DNA of 64,000 nucleotides from Alphaproteobacteria bacterium. GTDB taxonomy: Bacteria; Pseudomonadota; Alphaproteobacteria; Rhodobacterales; Rhodobacteraceae. Under the pieces are notes generated by a model that was not told the DNA's origin, did no database searches, and worked only from the letters and a program-made list of their open reading frames with translations. The stretch lies in NCBI GenBank assembly GCA_030425925.1, contig JAUHZO010000012.1, positions 1 to 64,000 of the forward strand, given 5' to 3'. The translations under genes were made by a program, and so were the position numbers. Of the stretch, positions 19,898 to 29,028 are shown in pieces; position 1 is the first letter of the stretch; each line of letters starts with the position of its first letter.

Positions 19898-20812
19898 TCA
19901 GAGATGGTTGCCGGCCTGGAACAGGGGCAAGTCCCGGCTCAGCACCTGTTCGGCGGCCGCCCACAGGATCGACTGGCGCCGCGACGGCTCGGTCGGGGTG
20001 CGCGCCCAGTATCCCAGCGCAAGGGCCCTTTGCAGGAACAGCCCTGTTTCCGCGTCGCAGAGGCTGGCACCATAGGCACCCGAACAGGCCCGGGCCGCGG
20101 TGTCGAGGGGCAGGTCCGGCACCAGCGGCATCGTTTCGAAGACCAGCGAGACAAGATCGCGCAGGGGGTCGTCCTCGCGGTCGTTTTCGAAGTCGATCCC
20201 CGTCACCCGGCCGGTGGGCGTGCCGATGAGGTTGGCCAGGGTCAGGTCGCGATGGGTGATGCAGCGCATGGCGGGACGGTTGCGCAGCGCGGGGCCGGTG
20301 GCCGCGACCGCGCGGGCAAGGTGGCAGAAGCGGTCGGGCTCGGGGATCCGGCGGGTGCCGTCCCGGACCTCGGCGATCAACCGCTCGAGGTGGCCGACAT
20401 GGCCCGCCGGGCGGAAGGGATGCGGGCGCAGGGTGGGGGCGTGGAAGGCCGCGACCCAGCGCCCTGCGCGGTGCAGGGTGGCCACGGCGTCGACAGCGGC
20501 AAAGGCGCGCAGGTCCTGGGGGCCTGCATCCTCCATCACCAGCGCCAGCAGGTCCGCCTGCCAGAGCAGCACGCGGGCCGCGCCATCCGTCGCGCCGGTC
20601 ATCATCTGCGCCACGTCCGTTTGCCGCGTGGCCTGCCGGGCTGCCATGGCGGCACAGGCCGGTGCCCAGACCTTGACCACGACAGGTGCCGGTCCGCCGG
20701 TGGCGCGAAAGATCGTCGACCGCGACCGCCCGCCCAGCCGCGTCAGCCCCGTCCGCGCCCCGGGCCAGAGCAGCGCCAGCGCGGCCCCGGCGCGCGCCTC
20801 GGCGTCGCTCAT
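19898..20812 (-). CDS. Phosphotransferase of the APH/choline kinase fold
   Basis: A protein of 304 residues with the aminoglycoside phosphotransferase-type kinase fold. The catalytic loop CITHRDLTLANLIG supplies His187, Asp189 and Asn194, and the metal-binding acid is in GIDFEND (Asp207). A lysine in VVVKVW near residue 47 fits the ATP-binding position. The family includes kinases for aminoglycosides, choline, homoserine and fructosamine, so no resistance role can be assumed. Its ATG overlaps the stop of the upstream acylase gene (ATGA), so the two are co-translated, suggesting related substrates. The 100-base gap to hflX (19797-19897) holds nothing clear. Confidence 0.8.
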   Translation of the reverse strand: MSDAEARAGAALALLWPGARTGLTRLGGRSRSTIFRATGGPAPVVVKVWAPACAAMAARQATRQTDVAQMMTGATDGAARVLLWQADLLALVMEDAGPQDLRAFAAVDAVATLHRAGRWVAAFHAPTLRPHPFRPAGHVGHLERLIAEVRDGTRRIPEPDRFCHLARAVAATGPALRNRPAMRCITHRDLTLANLIGTPTGRVTGIDFENDREDDPLRDLVSLVFETMPLVPDLPLDTAARACSGAYGASLCDAETGLFLQRALALGYWARTPTEPSRRQSILWAAAEQVLSRDLPLFQAGNHL

Positions 20813-23271
20813 GGCTTGGTCAGCCGGGTGATGCCCACCGAGGCGGCCCGTGCCAGCCCTTCGTCCAGCGACATCGGGATGTATTCGCCGCGCCGCCAGA
20901 GCTGGCCCAGATTGTCGTAATGCCGCGACAGGAAATGCCCCGATTGCCCGGTGGAGGTGATGAAGACCGAACTGTCGGGATCGGCGAAATCGTAGACCCC
21001 GCGATAGCCCGCGCCGTGCACGTTGTGGAACGGATCGGGATCCTGCCCCGACACGCGGCCCCGCATCAGGGTATGGTCCCCGCCCGAGGTGCTTTGACGG
21101 ATGTTGACGAAATAGCGCAGCACCGGCACCTCGCCCAGCACCGGATGGTCGTGGGTGGCCTGGTGCGCGTCGCCCCAGCGCAGGCTTTCCAGCGCGCTTC
21201 CATAGCGTTCGCCGATCCAGACCAGCGCGTCGTCCAGCGCCAGTTTCGAGATGTCGGAGCAGGTCTCGACCCGGGCCGAGCGCAGGATGTCGCACCATTT
21301 CGACGCGCCGTCCACGTCGCGGAACACCCGCTCGATGAACAGCGGCTCCACATGGTCGAACGCGTCGGCCAGCGGGCCCAGATCGTCGCGGATCAGCCGT
21401 TCCTGCAGGGCGCGCAGCCAGGCGGCGTAGATCAGCGGCTCTGGCAGGTGTTCGTTCATCTCGCCGTTCCAGTTGGCCAGCAGGTCCAGCGCGCGCTGGC
21501 GCTGGCGGGCGGGGGTGCCTTCGGGGGCGGCCTCGCCGGTGAACCACAGATCGCGGCCGATGAGCGGCAGGAGCGTGCGCGCGGCGGGCGATACGGTGTC
21601 AAGCTGGGCCTCGACAAAGCTGTCGCGGGTATGCACCTGGCGCCCTTGCATCAGCCCGCGCCAGCGCTGCACGCGCTGGCTGTCGCCCCAGTCATAGCTG
21701 ACATGCATGGGAAACGGGCGCTCCAGCAGCTTGTTGTTGGTGTTGCCGACGATGCCGCCGGACGGGTTCCGGAATTCGGGATTGGCGTCATAAGGCAGCA
21801 GGCCCTGCCAGCGGTTGGCGGCGATCCAGCCCGGCGCGGGCAGGCGGCCGCGGCTTTGATGGGCGGCGTCGCGCCGGGGCATGGCACCGATGGTCTTGAG
21901 CGCGATGTTTTCGGCGTCGATCACGGTGAGGTTCTGGCTGGGAGCGACATAGGCGGAGGCCGCGTCCAGCGCCGCGTCCACCGAGCCTGCCATCATCACG
22001 CCGATGGCCGCACTGAGCGTGGTGTCGCGGGCGGACAGCGCCGTCCAGGACAGCGCCACCACATGTCCCGGCGGGGTGATGGCCTCCAGATTGTAGAGCG
22101 CGCGCGGCAGGACGGGGCCGTTCTCGGTCCAGCGCAGGGTCAGGGTGACGGGGGTGGAGTCCTTGATCTCGATGATGGATTTGCGGGTGCGGAACGGCTT
22201 TAACCCGTCGGGCGTGCGGTATTGCTCGCGGTTGTCGGGGTTGAGTTCCTCGATGAACAGGTCCTGATCGTCGAGATAGCTGGAGGTCAGCCCCCAGGCG
22301 ATGCGCTCGCTGCGACCGGCCATGATGGCGGGAATGCCGGGAATGGTGGCCCCGATCACGCCGCCGGATTGCAGTTGCAGCCGCGCCAGGTACCAGATCG
22401 CCGGGGCCGAGAAGCCCAGATGCGGATCGTTGGCCAGCAGGGTTCCGCCGCCGGCCGAGCGCGCGGGCGCTGCCGCCCAGGCGTTGGAGGCCCCGGCCAG
22501 GCCGCGGCGCGGGGCGGGGTCGAGAAAGGCGTGACGGGTCTGCGACGGCGTGTAGGCGGGCAGGGGGCCGGGCACGAGGCTGGCGTAATCGGGCAGCGCG
22601 GCGATGCCGGTGCCGGGCATGTCGGGCAGGATATCGGCCAGCCGCGCGGCATCCGGCATCAGCAGCGAGACCCGGGCGCGCAGGACTTCGTCGGTCAGAT
22701 GGCCCGACAGTTGCAGCGCCATCAGCTTGGCGATGGCAATGGAATCGGCGGGCCGCCAGGGCGAGATCGGGGCGCTGAACAGGAAGAACTCGGGTGCGCC
22801 GCGGCCCAGGCTCTGGGCGTTGATCTCGTCGATCCGGGCGTTGACCCCCGCGGCATAGGCTTCGAGCGCGTCCAGCGTCCGGGCATCCTGATGCTGCACC
22901 GACTGCACCGCCAGCGGATACAGGTCGAGCCGCCGCAGCAGCGTGTCGGTTTCCACCGTGCGGGTGCCGAAGATCTCGGACAGCCGCCCCTGCACGGTGC
23001 GCCGCAACAGCGTCATCTGCCAAAGCCGGTCCTGCGCATGGACATAGCCCAGGCCGAAAAAGGCGTCGCGGTCCGACAGGGCCATCACATGCGGCACCGC
23101 CGCGCTGTCGCGCACGATCTCGATATCGGCGGTGGTGCCGGCCACGGGTCGGACGTGGTCGTAATCGGGCAGCGAACGCGAGGCGAGATAGTAGACCAGC
23201 ACGACCGAGAGCAGGATCAGACCAAGGCTGAAGCTGACCAGGCGGAACAGCCAGCGGAACACAAGCGCCAT
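20809..23271 (-). CDS. Penicillin acylase family (Ntn-hydrolase) protein
   Basis: A precursor of 820 residues of the penicillin/AHL acylase family, which splits amide bonds and matures by self-cleavage. One N-terminal membrane segment (about 8-30) anchors or exports it. The A-chain part has GYVHAQDRLWQM, and the nucleophile is Ser262 in LAGASNAW, the predicted new N-terminus of the B chain. Further landmarks are LANDPHLGFSAPAIWY, PGIPAIMAGRS and FRNPSGGIVGNTNN. The natural substrate could be a homoserine lactone, a peptide or a lipid amide; sequence does not decide. The upstream region 23272-23406 is shared with the divergent dehydrogenase gene. Confidence 0.9.
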   Translation of the reverse strand: MALVFRWLFRLVSFSLGLILLSVVLVYYLASRSLPDYDHVRPVAGTTADIEIVRDSAAVPHVMALSDRDAFFGLGYVHAQDRLWQMTLLRRTVQGRLSEIFGTRTVETDTLLRRLDLYPLAVQSVQHQDARTLDALEAYAAGVNARIDEINAQSLGRGAPEFFLFSAPISPWRPADSIAIAKLMALQLSGHLTDEVLRARVSLLMPDAARLADILPDMPGTGIAALPDYASLVPGPLPAYTPSQTRHAFLDPAPRRGLAGASNAWAAAPARSAGGGTLLANDPHLGFSAPAIWYLARLQLQSGGVIGATIPGIPAIMAGRSERIAWGLTSSYLDDQDLFIEELNPDNREQYRTPDGLKPFRTRKSIIEIKDSTPVTLTLRWTENGPVLPRALYNLEAITPPGHVVALSWTALSARDTTLSAAIGVMMAGSVDAALDAASAYVAPSQNLTVIDAENIALKTIGAMPRRDAAHQSRGRLPAPGWIAANRWQGLLPYDANPEFRNPSGGIVGNTNNKLLERPFPMHVSYDWGDSQRVQRWRGLMQGRQVHTRDSFVEAQLDTVSPAARTLLPLIGRDLWFTGEAAPEGTPARQRQRALDLLANWNGEMNEHLPEPLIYAAWLRALQERLIRDDLGPLADAFDHVEPLFIERVFRDVDGASKWCDILRSARVETCSDISKLALDDALVWIGERYGSALESLRWGDAHQATHDHPVLGEVPVLRYFVNIRQSTSGGDHTLMRGRVSGQDPDPFHNVHGAGYRGVYDFADPDSSVFITSTGQSGHFLSRHYDNLGQLWRRGEYIPMSLDEGLARAASVGITRLTKP

Positions 23272-23406
23272 TTCCTCGGGCCTTTCCTTACGCTAACACG
23301 GTCCCCGGATTAGCCTGCAAGCGGCGTGAAGCCAAGGGCGGGCAGACGGGACGCGGTCCGGGACCGGGCCGCAGGCAAGACCCCGCGGGGGACAAGGGAG
23401 GAAGAC

Positions 23407-24279
23407 ATGGCCAAGGTGACGTTTCTGGGGCTTGGGGTGATGGGTTATCCGATGGCCGGGCATCTGGTGAAGGCCGGTCACGAGGTGACGGTGTTCAACC
23501 GCACCGCCGCCAAGGCCGAAAAATGGGCCGCCGAACATGGTGGCGCCTGGCAGGCCACCCCGCGCGCGGCGGCCGAAGGGGCCGAATTCGTCATGGCCTG
23601 CGTCGGCAATGACGACGATCTGCGCGCGGTCTGCCTGGGCGAGGACGGGGCCTTTGCCGGGATGGGAGACGGCAGCCTGTTTGTCGATCATACCACGGTG
23701 TCGGCCCAGGTGACGCGGGAGCTGCACGCGCTGGCGGGCGAGGCGGGCATCGCCTTTGTCGACGCGCCGGTTTCGGGCGGGCAGGCGGGGGCCGAGAACG
23801 GCCAGCTTGTGGTGATGTGCGGCGGGGCGGAAGACGCCTATGCGCGCGCCGAGCCGGTGATCGACGCCTATGCCAAGCTGTGCCGCCGGCTGGGCGACAG
23901 CGGCGCGGGCCAGCTGACCAAGATGGTCAATCAGATCTGCATCGCCGGGCTGGTGCAGGGCCTGTCCGAGGGGCTGCACTTTGCCCAGAAGGCGGGGCTC
24001 GACGGGCGCGCGGTGGTCGAGGTGATCGGTGGCGGCGCGGCCGGATCCTGGCAGATGGTGAACCGCTACGAGACCATGCTGGACGATCATTTCGAGCACG
24101 GATTCGCCGTGGACTGGATGCGCAAGGACCTGGGCATCTGCCTGATGACCGCCAACGAGAACGGTGCCTCGCTGCCGGTGACGGCGCTGGTGGACCAGTT
24201 CTACAAGGACGTCCAGAAGATGGGCGGCGGACGCTGGGACACGTCGTCGCTGATCAAGCGGTTGAATTCCTTCGATTGA
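23407..24279 (+). CDS. Beta-hydroxyacid dehydrogenase (3-hydroxyisobutyrate type)
   Basis: An NAD(P)-dependent dehydrogenase of 290 residues. N-terminal Rossmann start VTFLGLGVMGYPMAGHL; the family signature DAPVSGGQAGAENG at about residue 120; the catalytic lysine in GQLTKMVNQ near residue 170; and a C-terminal helical domain ending in KDLGICLMTANENGASLPVT. Members act on 3-hydroxyisobutyrate, tartronate semialdehyde, or succinic semialdehyde-like compounds. No substrate-linked neighbour is present to choose between them. AGGGAGGAAG just upstream is a very strong ribosome site supporting this start. Confidence 0.92.
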   Translation: MAKVTFLGLGVMGYPMAGHLVKAGHEVTVFNRTAAKAEKWAAEHGGAWQATPRAAAEGAEFVMACVGNDDDLRAVCLGEDGAFAGMGDGSLFVDHTTVSAQVTRELHALAGEAGIAFVDAPVSGGQAGAENGQLVVMCGGAEDAYARAEPVIDAYAKLCRRLGDSGAGQLTKMVNQICIAGLVQGLSEGLHFAQKAGLDGRAVVEVIGGGAAGSWQMVNRYETMLDDHFEHGFAVDWMRKDLGICLMTANENGASLPVTALVDQFYKDVQKMGGGRWDTSSLIKRLNSFD

Positions 24280-24428
24280 GGTGGGGGGCTGCGGTCGAAT
24301 TGTCTTTGCGGATGCAAAGGCAGGTATGATCGGCCCCCCTCCTGTCCTCCTCCCGTGGCCGGGGGGAGGCAGCCCGTGGCGGGCCGACCGCGCAAGAGGC
24401 GCGGGGGGCTTTGTGGCGGGCCAACGGG

Positions 24429-24624
24429 GGCTTCAGGCCTCACCAGAACGAAGACCTTCGCCCCTGAGCCGTCCCTCGCCCGAGCCTTGCCTGACAGGGC
24501 CTGCCGTCAAAGCCAGGCAAAATAGCGGTTTCCCGCTGCGCGGGTCCCTCCGCGATTTTCCTTGGCTTTGCCGTCAGCCCCTGTCCGTCCGGTCTCGGGC
24601 GAGGGACGGCTCCGGAACGAAGAT
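24429..24624. repeat. Intergenic palindromic element, copy B
   Basis: The second copy of the element at 15011-15211. Outer stem CTTCG (24456-24460) pairs with CGAAG (24618-24622). CCGTCCCTCGCCCGAG (24469-24484) pairs perfectly with CTCGGGCGAGGGACGG (24594-24609). An inner stem built from CCAGGCAAAAT and ATTTTCCTTGG encloses a CCCGC/GCGGG tip. It shares flanking sequence (CTTCAGG-C-CTCACCA) and stems with copy A, but many paired bases differ in a compensating way. It lies in the gap between the dehydrogenase and rne. Confidence 0.8.
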
Positions 24625-24638
24625 CGGCACTTTGCCCA

Positions 24639-24668
24639 TTGTCTTTGCCCCGCCGCTGGTCTTATGTT
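24639..24668 (+). promoter_or_regulatory. Candidate sigma-70 promoter for rne
   Basis: TTGTCT (24639-24644) and TATGTT (24663-24668) are separated by 18 bases and would start transcription near 24675. This is the best match to a housekeeping promoter ahead of the RNase E gene. It is a pattern match only. Confidence 0.35.
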
Positions 24669-24674
24669 AGCGGT

Positions 24675-24997
24675 CAGGCCATCCGCGCACCTGGTGCGGG
24701 CCTTCCAGTTTCTCTGACCGCGGATATGTGTTTGCTGATCGCGGGCAGACCGATCGGGCCGAAAGGCCAGTGAACCGAGCCCGGACCAGGACAATGGCGG
24801 GCTTACATGAATGGGCGCCGCGGGTCCTAGGCCCGGACGGCGTCGGAGAAGAACCGCGATGACGCGCGCGATCGAGTTGAGGCACGGAGCAGGACGCATC
24901 GGCGCCCCTCCCGTCCGCGTGTACCCCTTCGCACAGACAAGCCACGTCCCCCGTCTGCTCGCCCCGCCGGGGTGCGAGGGGACGGCGCGGTGTGCAT
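24675..24997 (+). other. Long untranslated leader of rne
   Basis: About 320 bases between the candidate promoter and the RNase E start carry no convincing gene. The segment is GC-rich with several possible stems. Long, structured 5' leaders are known for rne mRNAs in other bacteria, where they allow RNase E to control its own message. The same role is inferred here from position only. Confidence 0.4.
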
Positions 24998-27900
24998 ATG
25001 GACAAAATGGCAAAGAAAATGCTCATCGACGCCACCCATGCGGAAGAGACCCGCGTTGTGGTGGTGGACGGCAACAAGGTCGAGGAATTCGACTTTGAAT
25101 CGGAAAACAAGCGGCAGCTGGCCGGCAACATCTATCTAGCCAAGGTCACGCGGGTCGAGCCCTCGCTGCAGGCGGCGTTTGTCGAGTATGGCGGCAACCG
25201 CCACGGCTTTCTGGCCTTTTCCGAGATTCATCCGGATTATTACCAGATCCCCGTCGCCGACCGGCGGGCGCTGATGGAAGAAGAGGCGGCGCTGGCTGCC
25301 GCGGCGGACGAGGAAGAGGAAAAGCCGCGCAAGACGCGGTCGCGCTCGCGCCGGAAGCCGTCGAAATCCGAAAAGCCCGCCGAGACCGCGACCGGGGCGG
25401 CAGACGCTCCGCGCGAGATCAGCGGGATGGAAACCATCGATTTTGCCGAGGACGAGGCCGAGACCGAGGAAAACGGTCCGCTGTCGCCCATGGAGCGGGT
25501 GGCCGAGACGCCGGTGGAGGAACCCGACGGGGAGACGGTCGGAACGGCGGAAGAGACGGCGGCTGACACGCCGGTGAGCGCGGCGGAGGCCGATGCCGAC
25601 GAGGTGGTCGCGGACGCACCGGTCGAGGCGGTGGAAGATGTGGCGGAGACCGGGGAGTTGGCCGGGGAAGACGCCGGGGCGGAGACGGCTGAAGCCCCCG
25701 CCGATCCGGCAGAGGCCGATGCGGACCCTGTCGCTGCGGCAGAGGCCGCCGGTGTTGCGCCCGCGGACGGGAGTGCCGCGGAAGAGGCCGCCCCGGACGA
25801 GGCGGCGGCTGACGTGACCGCGCCGCAACGGCCCATGGCCGAGGAGTCCAAGGAAGAGGCGCTGGTTGTCTCGACCGAGCCTGGAGCGGGTGTCGACCAG
25901 ACCGAAAGCGCCGCAGAGGTGGTATCGGATGCGGAGGAGGCACCGGACGCCGTGACCGACGCCGATGCGCCGGCACCCGTGGCGGAGACGGCTGTGGCCG
26001 ATGACGTGGCAGCTGTCAGCGATATGGCAGAGCCCGTGGCGGAGAGCCCGGACGCGGAAATGGCGGCACAGGCAGAGCCTGACGCCGGGGATGCGGTCGA
26101 GGCCGCTGCCCCGGCTGAGCCCGAAGACGCGGCGGCCCCCGACGCGGCGACCGACGAGGATGCGGTCGAGACCGACGCCGATACCGGTGAGGCCGGGCCG
26201 GACGACAGCGCGGAGGGCCCGGCACCGGAAGACGCCCCCGACGCGGCTGCGGCGGACGAGACCGCGCGGGACGACGCGGAGGACAACGGGGTTGCGAAAC
26301 GCTCGGATGCCGCGTCGCGCGACGAATCCATCGAATCCGTCGCCGATGACGATGACGAGGAAGACATCCGCCCGGCGCGCAAGCCGCGCCCGCGCCGCTA
26401 CAAGATCCAGGAGGTCATCAAGGTCCGCCAGATCATGCTGGTGCAGGTGGTCAAGGAGGAACGCGGCAACAAGGGCGCGGCGCTGACCACCTACCTGTCG
26501 CTTGCGGGCCGGTACTGCGTGCTCATGCCCAATACCGCCCGCGGCGGCGGCATCAGCCGCAAGATCACCAACGCCGCCGACCGCCAGAAGCTCAAGGCGA
26601 TTGCTCAGGAAATCGACGTGCCCAAGGGCGCGGGCCTGATCATCCGCACCGCCGGCGCGCAGCGGACCAAGACCGAGATCAAGCGCGACTACGAATATCT
26701 GCAGCGCCTGTGGGAGCAGATCCGCGCCCTGACGCTGCAATCCATCGCGCCGGCCAAGATCTACGAGGAAGGCGACCTGATCAAACGCTCGATCCGCGAT
26801 CTGTACAGCCGCGAGATCGACGAGGTTCTGGTGGAAGGCGAACGCGGCTATCGCATCGCCAAGGACTTCATGAAGATGATCATGCCGTCCCACGCCAAGA
26901 ACGTGCAGCAATACCAGGACCCGATGCCGCTGTTTGCGCGCTATCAGGTGGAATCCTACCTGGGCGGCATGTTCAACCCGGTGGTGCAGCTGAAATCCGG
27001 CGGCTACATCGTGATCGGCGTGACCGAGGCGCTGGTGGCCATCGACGTGAACTCGGGCCGGGCCACCAAGGAAGGCTCCATCGAGGAGACCGCGCTCAAG
27101 ACCAACCTTGAAGCTGCCGAAGAGGTGGCGCGCCAGTTGCGCCTGCGTGACCTGGCCGGTCTGATCGTGATCGACTTCATCGACATGGACGAGCGCAAGA
27201 ACAACGCTGCCGTCGAGAAGAAGCTCAAGGACAAGCTCAAGACCGACCGGGCGCGCATCCAGGTGGGGCGGATCAGCGGCTTTGGCCTGCTGGAGATGTC
27301 CCGCCAGCGTCTGCGCCCGGGCATGATCGAGGCGACGACGCAGCCTTGCCCGTCCTGTCACGGCACCGGGCTGATCCGGTCGGATGACAACATGGCGCTG
27401 CAGATCCTGCGCCAGATCGAGGAAGAGGGCGTGCGCCGCCGCTCGCGCGAGGTGCTGGTGAAATGCCCGGTGGGCATTGCCAACTACCTGATGAACCAGA
27501 AGCGCGAGCATGTGGCGATGATCGAGGCGCGCTATGGCCTGTCGGTGCGCATCGAGGGGGATGTGCACCTGGTCTCGCCGGATTTCGCGCTGGAGAAGTT
27601 CAAGACCGCCACGCGCATCGTGCCCGAGGCGCAGATGCCGGTGGTTTCGGTGGACACCTCGATCATGGATCAGGTGGACGAGGACAGCCAGGCCGAAGAC
27701 GAGGAAGAGGTGGCCGAGGTGCAGGTCGTGCCTGCCGACGAGGCCGAGGGCTTGGACGAGGACAAGCCGAAGAAGCGGCGGCGTCGGCGGCGTCGGCGGT
27801 CGAAGTCGAAGGATGGCGAGACCGGGTCGGAGTCGCAGGGGCAGGAAGCCGAGGCGTCGCCGGAGGCCGAGGCAGAGGCCGGGGACGAGAGTGAGGCCGC

Positions 27901-28612
27901 AGAGGCCGCAGAGGGTGAGGCCGAAAAGCCGCGCAAGACCCGCACCCGGCGCTCGCGGTCCCGCTCGCGCAGCAAGTCGTCCGATCCCGAGGCGACCGAG
28001 GGTGCCGACGCGGGGGAGGCGGCCGAGACCGTCGCCGCGGCGTCTGATGCGGAAGCGGCTGCCGAGGCGGCTGCGGATGCGCCGGTACCTGCCGAGGTGA
28101 CGGACGTGGCACCCGGTGAGGCGGACGCGGCTGTTGCCGATGCGCCGTCCGGTAGCGAAGGGTCGGACACCGCCAAGGCGGAAACGCCGCCCAAGCCGCG
28201 CCGCACAAGGCGCAAGGCTTCGGACGTGATTGCGGCCGTGACGGGCGTGGCAGAGACCGATCCGGTGCAGGCAGAGGCCGACAGCAGCCCGGCAGAGGTC
28301 GAACCGGTTGCCGCTGCAGAGCCGGTGGCAAAGGCCGAACCGGTGGCTGCTGCCGAGCCGATGGCCGACGCGGACCCCGCCGAGGCTCCCAGCCCCGCGC
28401 CCGTGGCTCAAGAGGCTGTGGCCTCTATGGCCGAAGCGAAGGCTATCGAGGCCGAGGAGGCCCCGGCAATGGCAGAAGACAGCGCGGCCCCGTCCGAGGC
28501 GTCCGCAGAGCCTGACCCCGCGCCCGAACCGGAGCCCGTGGCGGCAGAGCCCGAACCGGCAGCCGATGACACACGGCCCAAGCGCCGCGGCTGGTGGTCG
28601 CTGGGTCGCTGA
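24998..28612 (+). CDS. rne: Ribonuclease E with a giant acidic insertion
   Basis: An endoribonuclease of about 1204 residues and organiser of the RNA degradosome. The S1 domain begins at residues 41-90 (GNIYLAKVTRVEPSLQAAF), is interrupted by about 370 residues made mostly of Ala, Glu and Asp (about 96-466), and resumes at YKIQEVIKVRQ. Catalytic Asp683 and Asp726 lie in AIDVNSGRATK and VIDFIDMDE, and the zinc-link cysteines are C784 and C787 in CPSCHGTG; these spacings equal those of E. coli RNase E. The C-terminal 300 residues are disordered, with arginine-rich blocks (KKRRRRRRRRSK, RTRRSRSRSRSK) for RNA binding and a short RGWWSLGR tail. Start ATG 24998 or 25007. Confidence 0.95.
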   Translation: MDKMAKKMLIDATHAEETRVVVVDGNKVEEFDFESENKRQLAGNIYLAKVTRVEPSLQAAFVEYGGNRHGFLAFSEIHPDYYQIPVADRRALMEEEAALAAAADEEEEKPRKTRSRSRRKPSKSEKPAETATGAADAPREISGMETIDFAEDEAETEENGPLSPMERVAETPVEEPDGETVGTAEETAADTPVSAAEADADEVVADAPVEAVEDVAETGELAGEDAGAETAEAPADPAEADADPVAAAEAAGVAPADGSAAEEAAPDEAAADVTAPQRPMAEESKEEALVVSTEPGAGVDQTESAAEVVSDAEEAPDAVTDADAPAPVAETAVADDVAAVSDMAEPVAESPDAEMAAQAEPDAGDAVEAAAPAEPEDAAAPDAATDEDAVETDADTGEAGPDDSAEGPAPEDAPDAAAADETARDDAEDNGVAKRSDAASRDESIESVADDDDEEDIRPARKPRPRRYKIQEVIKVRQIMLVQVVKEERGNKGAALTTYLSLAGRYCVLMPNTARGGGISRKITNAADRQKLKAIAQEIDVPKGAGLIIRTAGAQRTKTEIKRDYEYLQRLWEQIRALTLQSIAPAKIYEEGDLIKRSIRDLYSREIDEVLVEGERGYRIAKDFMKMIMPSHAKNVQQYQDPMPLFARYQVESYLGGMFNPVVQLKSGGYIVIGVTEALVAIDVNSGRATKEGSIEETALKTNLEAAEEVARQLRLRDLAGLIVIDFIDMDERKNNAAVEKKLKDKLKTDRARIQVGRISGFGLLEMSRQRLRPGMIEATTQPCPSCHGTGLIRSDDNMALQILRQIEEEGVRRRSREVLVKCPVGIANYLMNQKREHVAMIEARYGLSVRIEGDVHLVSPDFALEKFKTATRIVPEAQMPVVSVDTSIMDQVDEDSQAEDEEEVAEVQVVPADEAEGLDEDKPKKRRRRRRRRSKSKDGETGSESQGQEAEASPEAEAEAGDESEAAEAAEGEAEKPRKTRTRRSRSRSRSKSSDPEATEGADAGEAAETVAAASDAEAAAEAAADAPVPAEVTDVAPGEADAAVADAPSGSEGSDTAKAETPPKPRRTRRKASDVIAAVTGVAETDPVQAEADSSPAEVEPVAAAEPVAKAEPVAAAEPMADADPAEAPSPAPVAQEAVASMAEAKAIEAEEAPAMAEDSAAPSEASAEPDPAPEPEPVAAEPEPAADDTRPKRRGWWSLGR

Positions 28613-28660
28613 ACACGTCCCGACCGCGCCCCGGCAAGCCCGGGGCCGGTCAACCCGCGT

Positions 28661-28885
28661 TTACCCGGATTTCCGGATCGTCCAGACCGTGACGGCCCCG
28701 TCCTCGCGGCTGTCTTCCAGCACATGCCCGGCCTCGGCACAGAAATGCGGCACGTCGACAATGGCGGCGGGGTCGTCGGTGGACAGAAGCAGACGTGCGC
28801 CCGGGCTCAGCGCCTGCAGACGCTTGCGCGCCTTCAGGACAGGCAGCGGGCAGAGCAGGCCGGTGGCGTCAAGTGTCTCGGTCAT
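28661..28885 (-). CDS. tusA: TusA-family sulfur carrier protein
   Basis: A small protein of 74 residues with the TusA/SirA fold. The signature is LDATGLLCPLPVLKARKRL, with the sulfur-carrying Cys12 in CPxP, followed by a second strand carrying STDDPAAIVDVPHFC. Members pass persulfide sulfur for tRNA thiolation or other sulfur transfers. It is convergent with rne, and the short GC-rich gap (28613-28660) contains a CCCCGG/CCGGGG hairpin that may end both transcripts. The 143 bases upstream (28886-29028) show no gene. Confidence 0.9.
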   Translation of the reverse strand: MTETLDATGLLCPLPVLKARKRLQALSPGARLLLSTDDPAAIVDVPHFCAEAGHVLEDSREDGAVTVWTIRKSG

Positions 28886-29028
28886 GGCGCAGATGTAGAG
28901 GGGTTTGCCGTCGGGGAAAAGGCCCGGCAGCGCCGACCCGATTGCGATGGGCCCGGCCGGACCCGGATCACAGGTAAAGTGCCGCCTTTTGGGCGCGAGA
29001 CCCCGGTTGCGGGGCGCGCCGTCCGCGA

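Noticed and set aside
25136-28411. Very long open frame on the minus strand opposite rne
   Set aside because: It mirrors the GC-rich codon pattern of rne, has low-complexity Arg/His/Gly composition, and no ribosome site or family motif.
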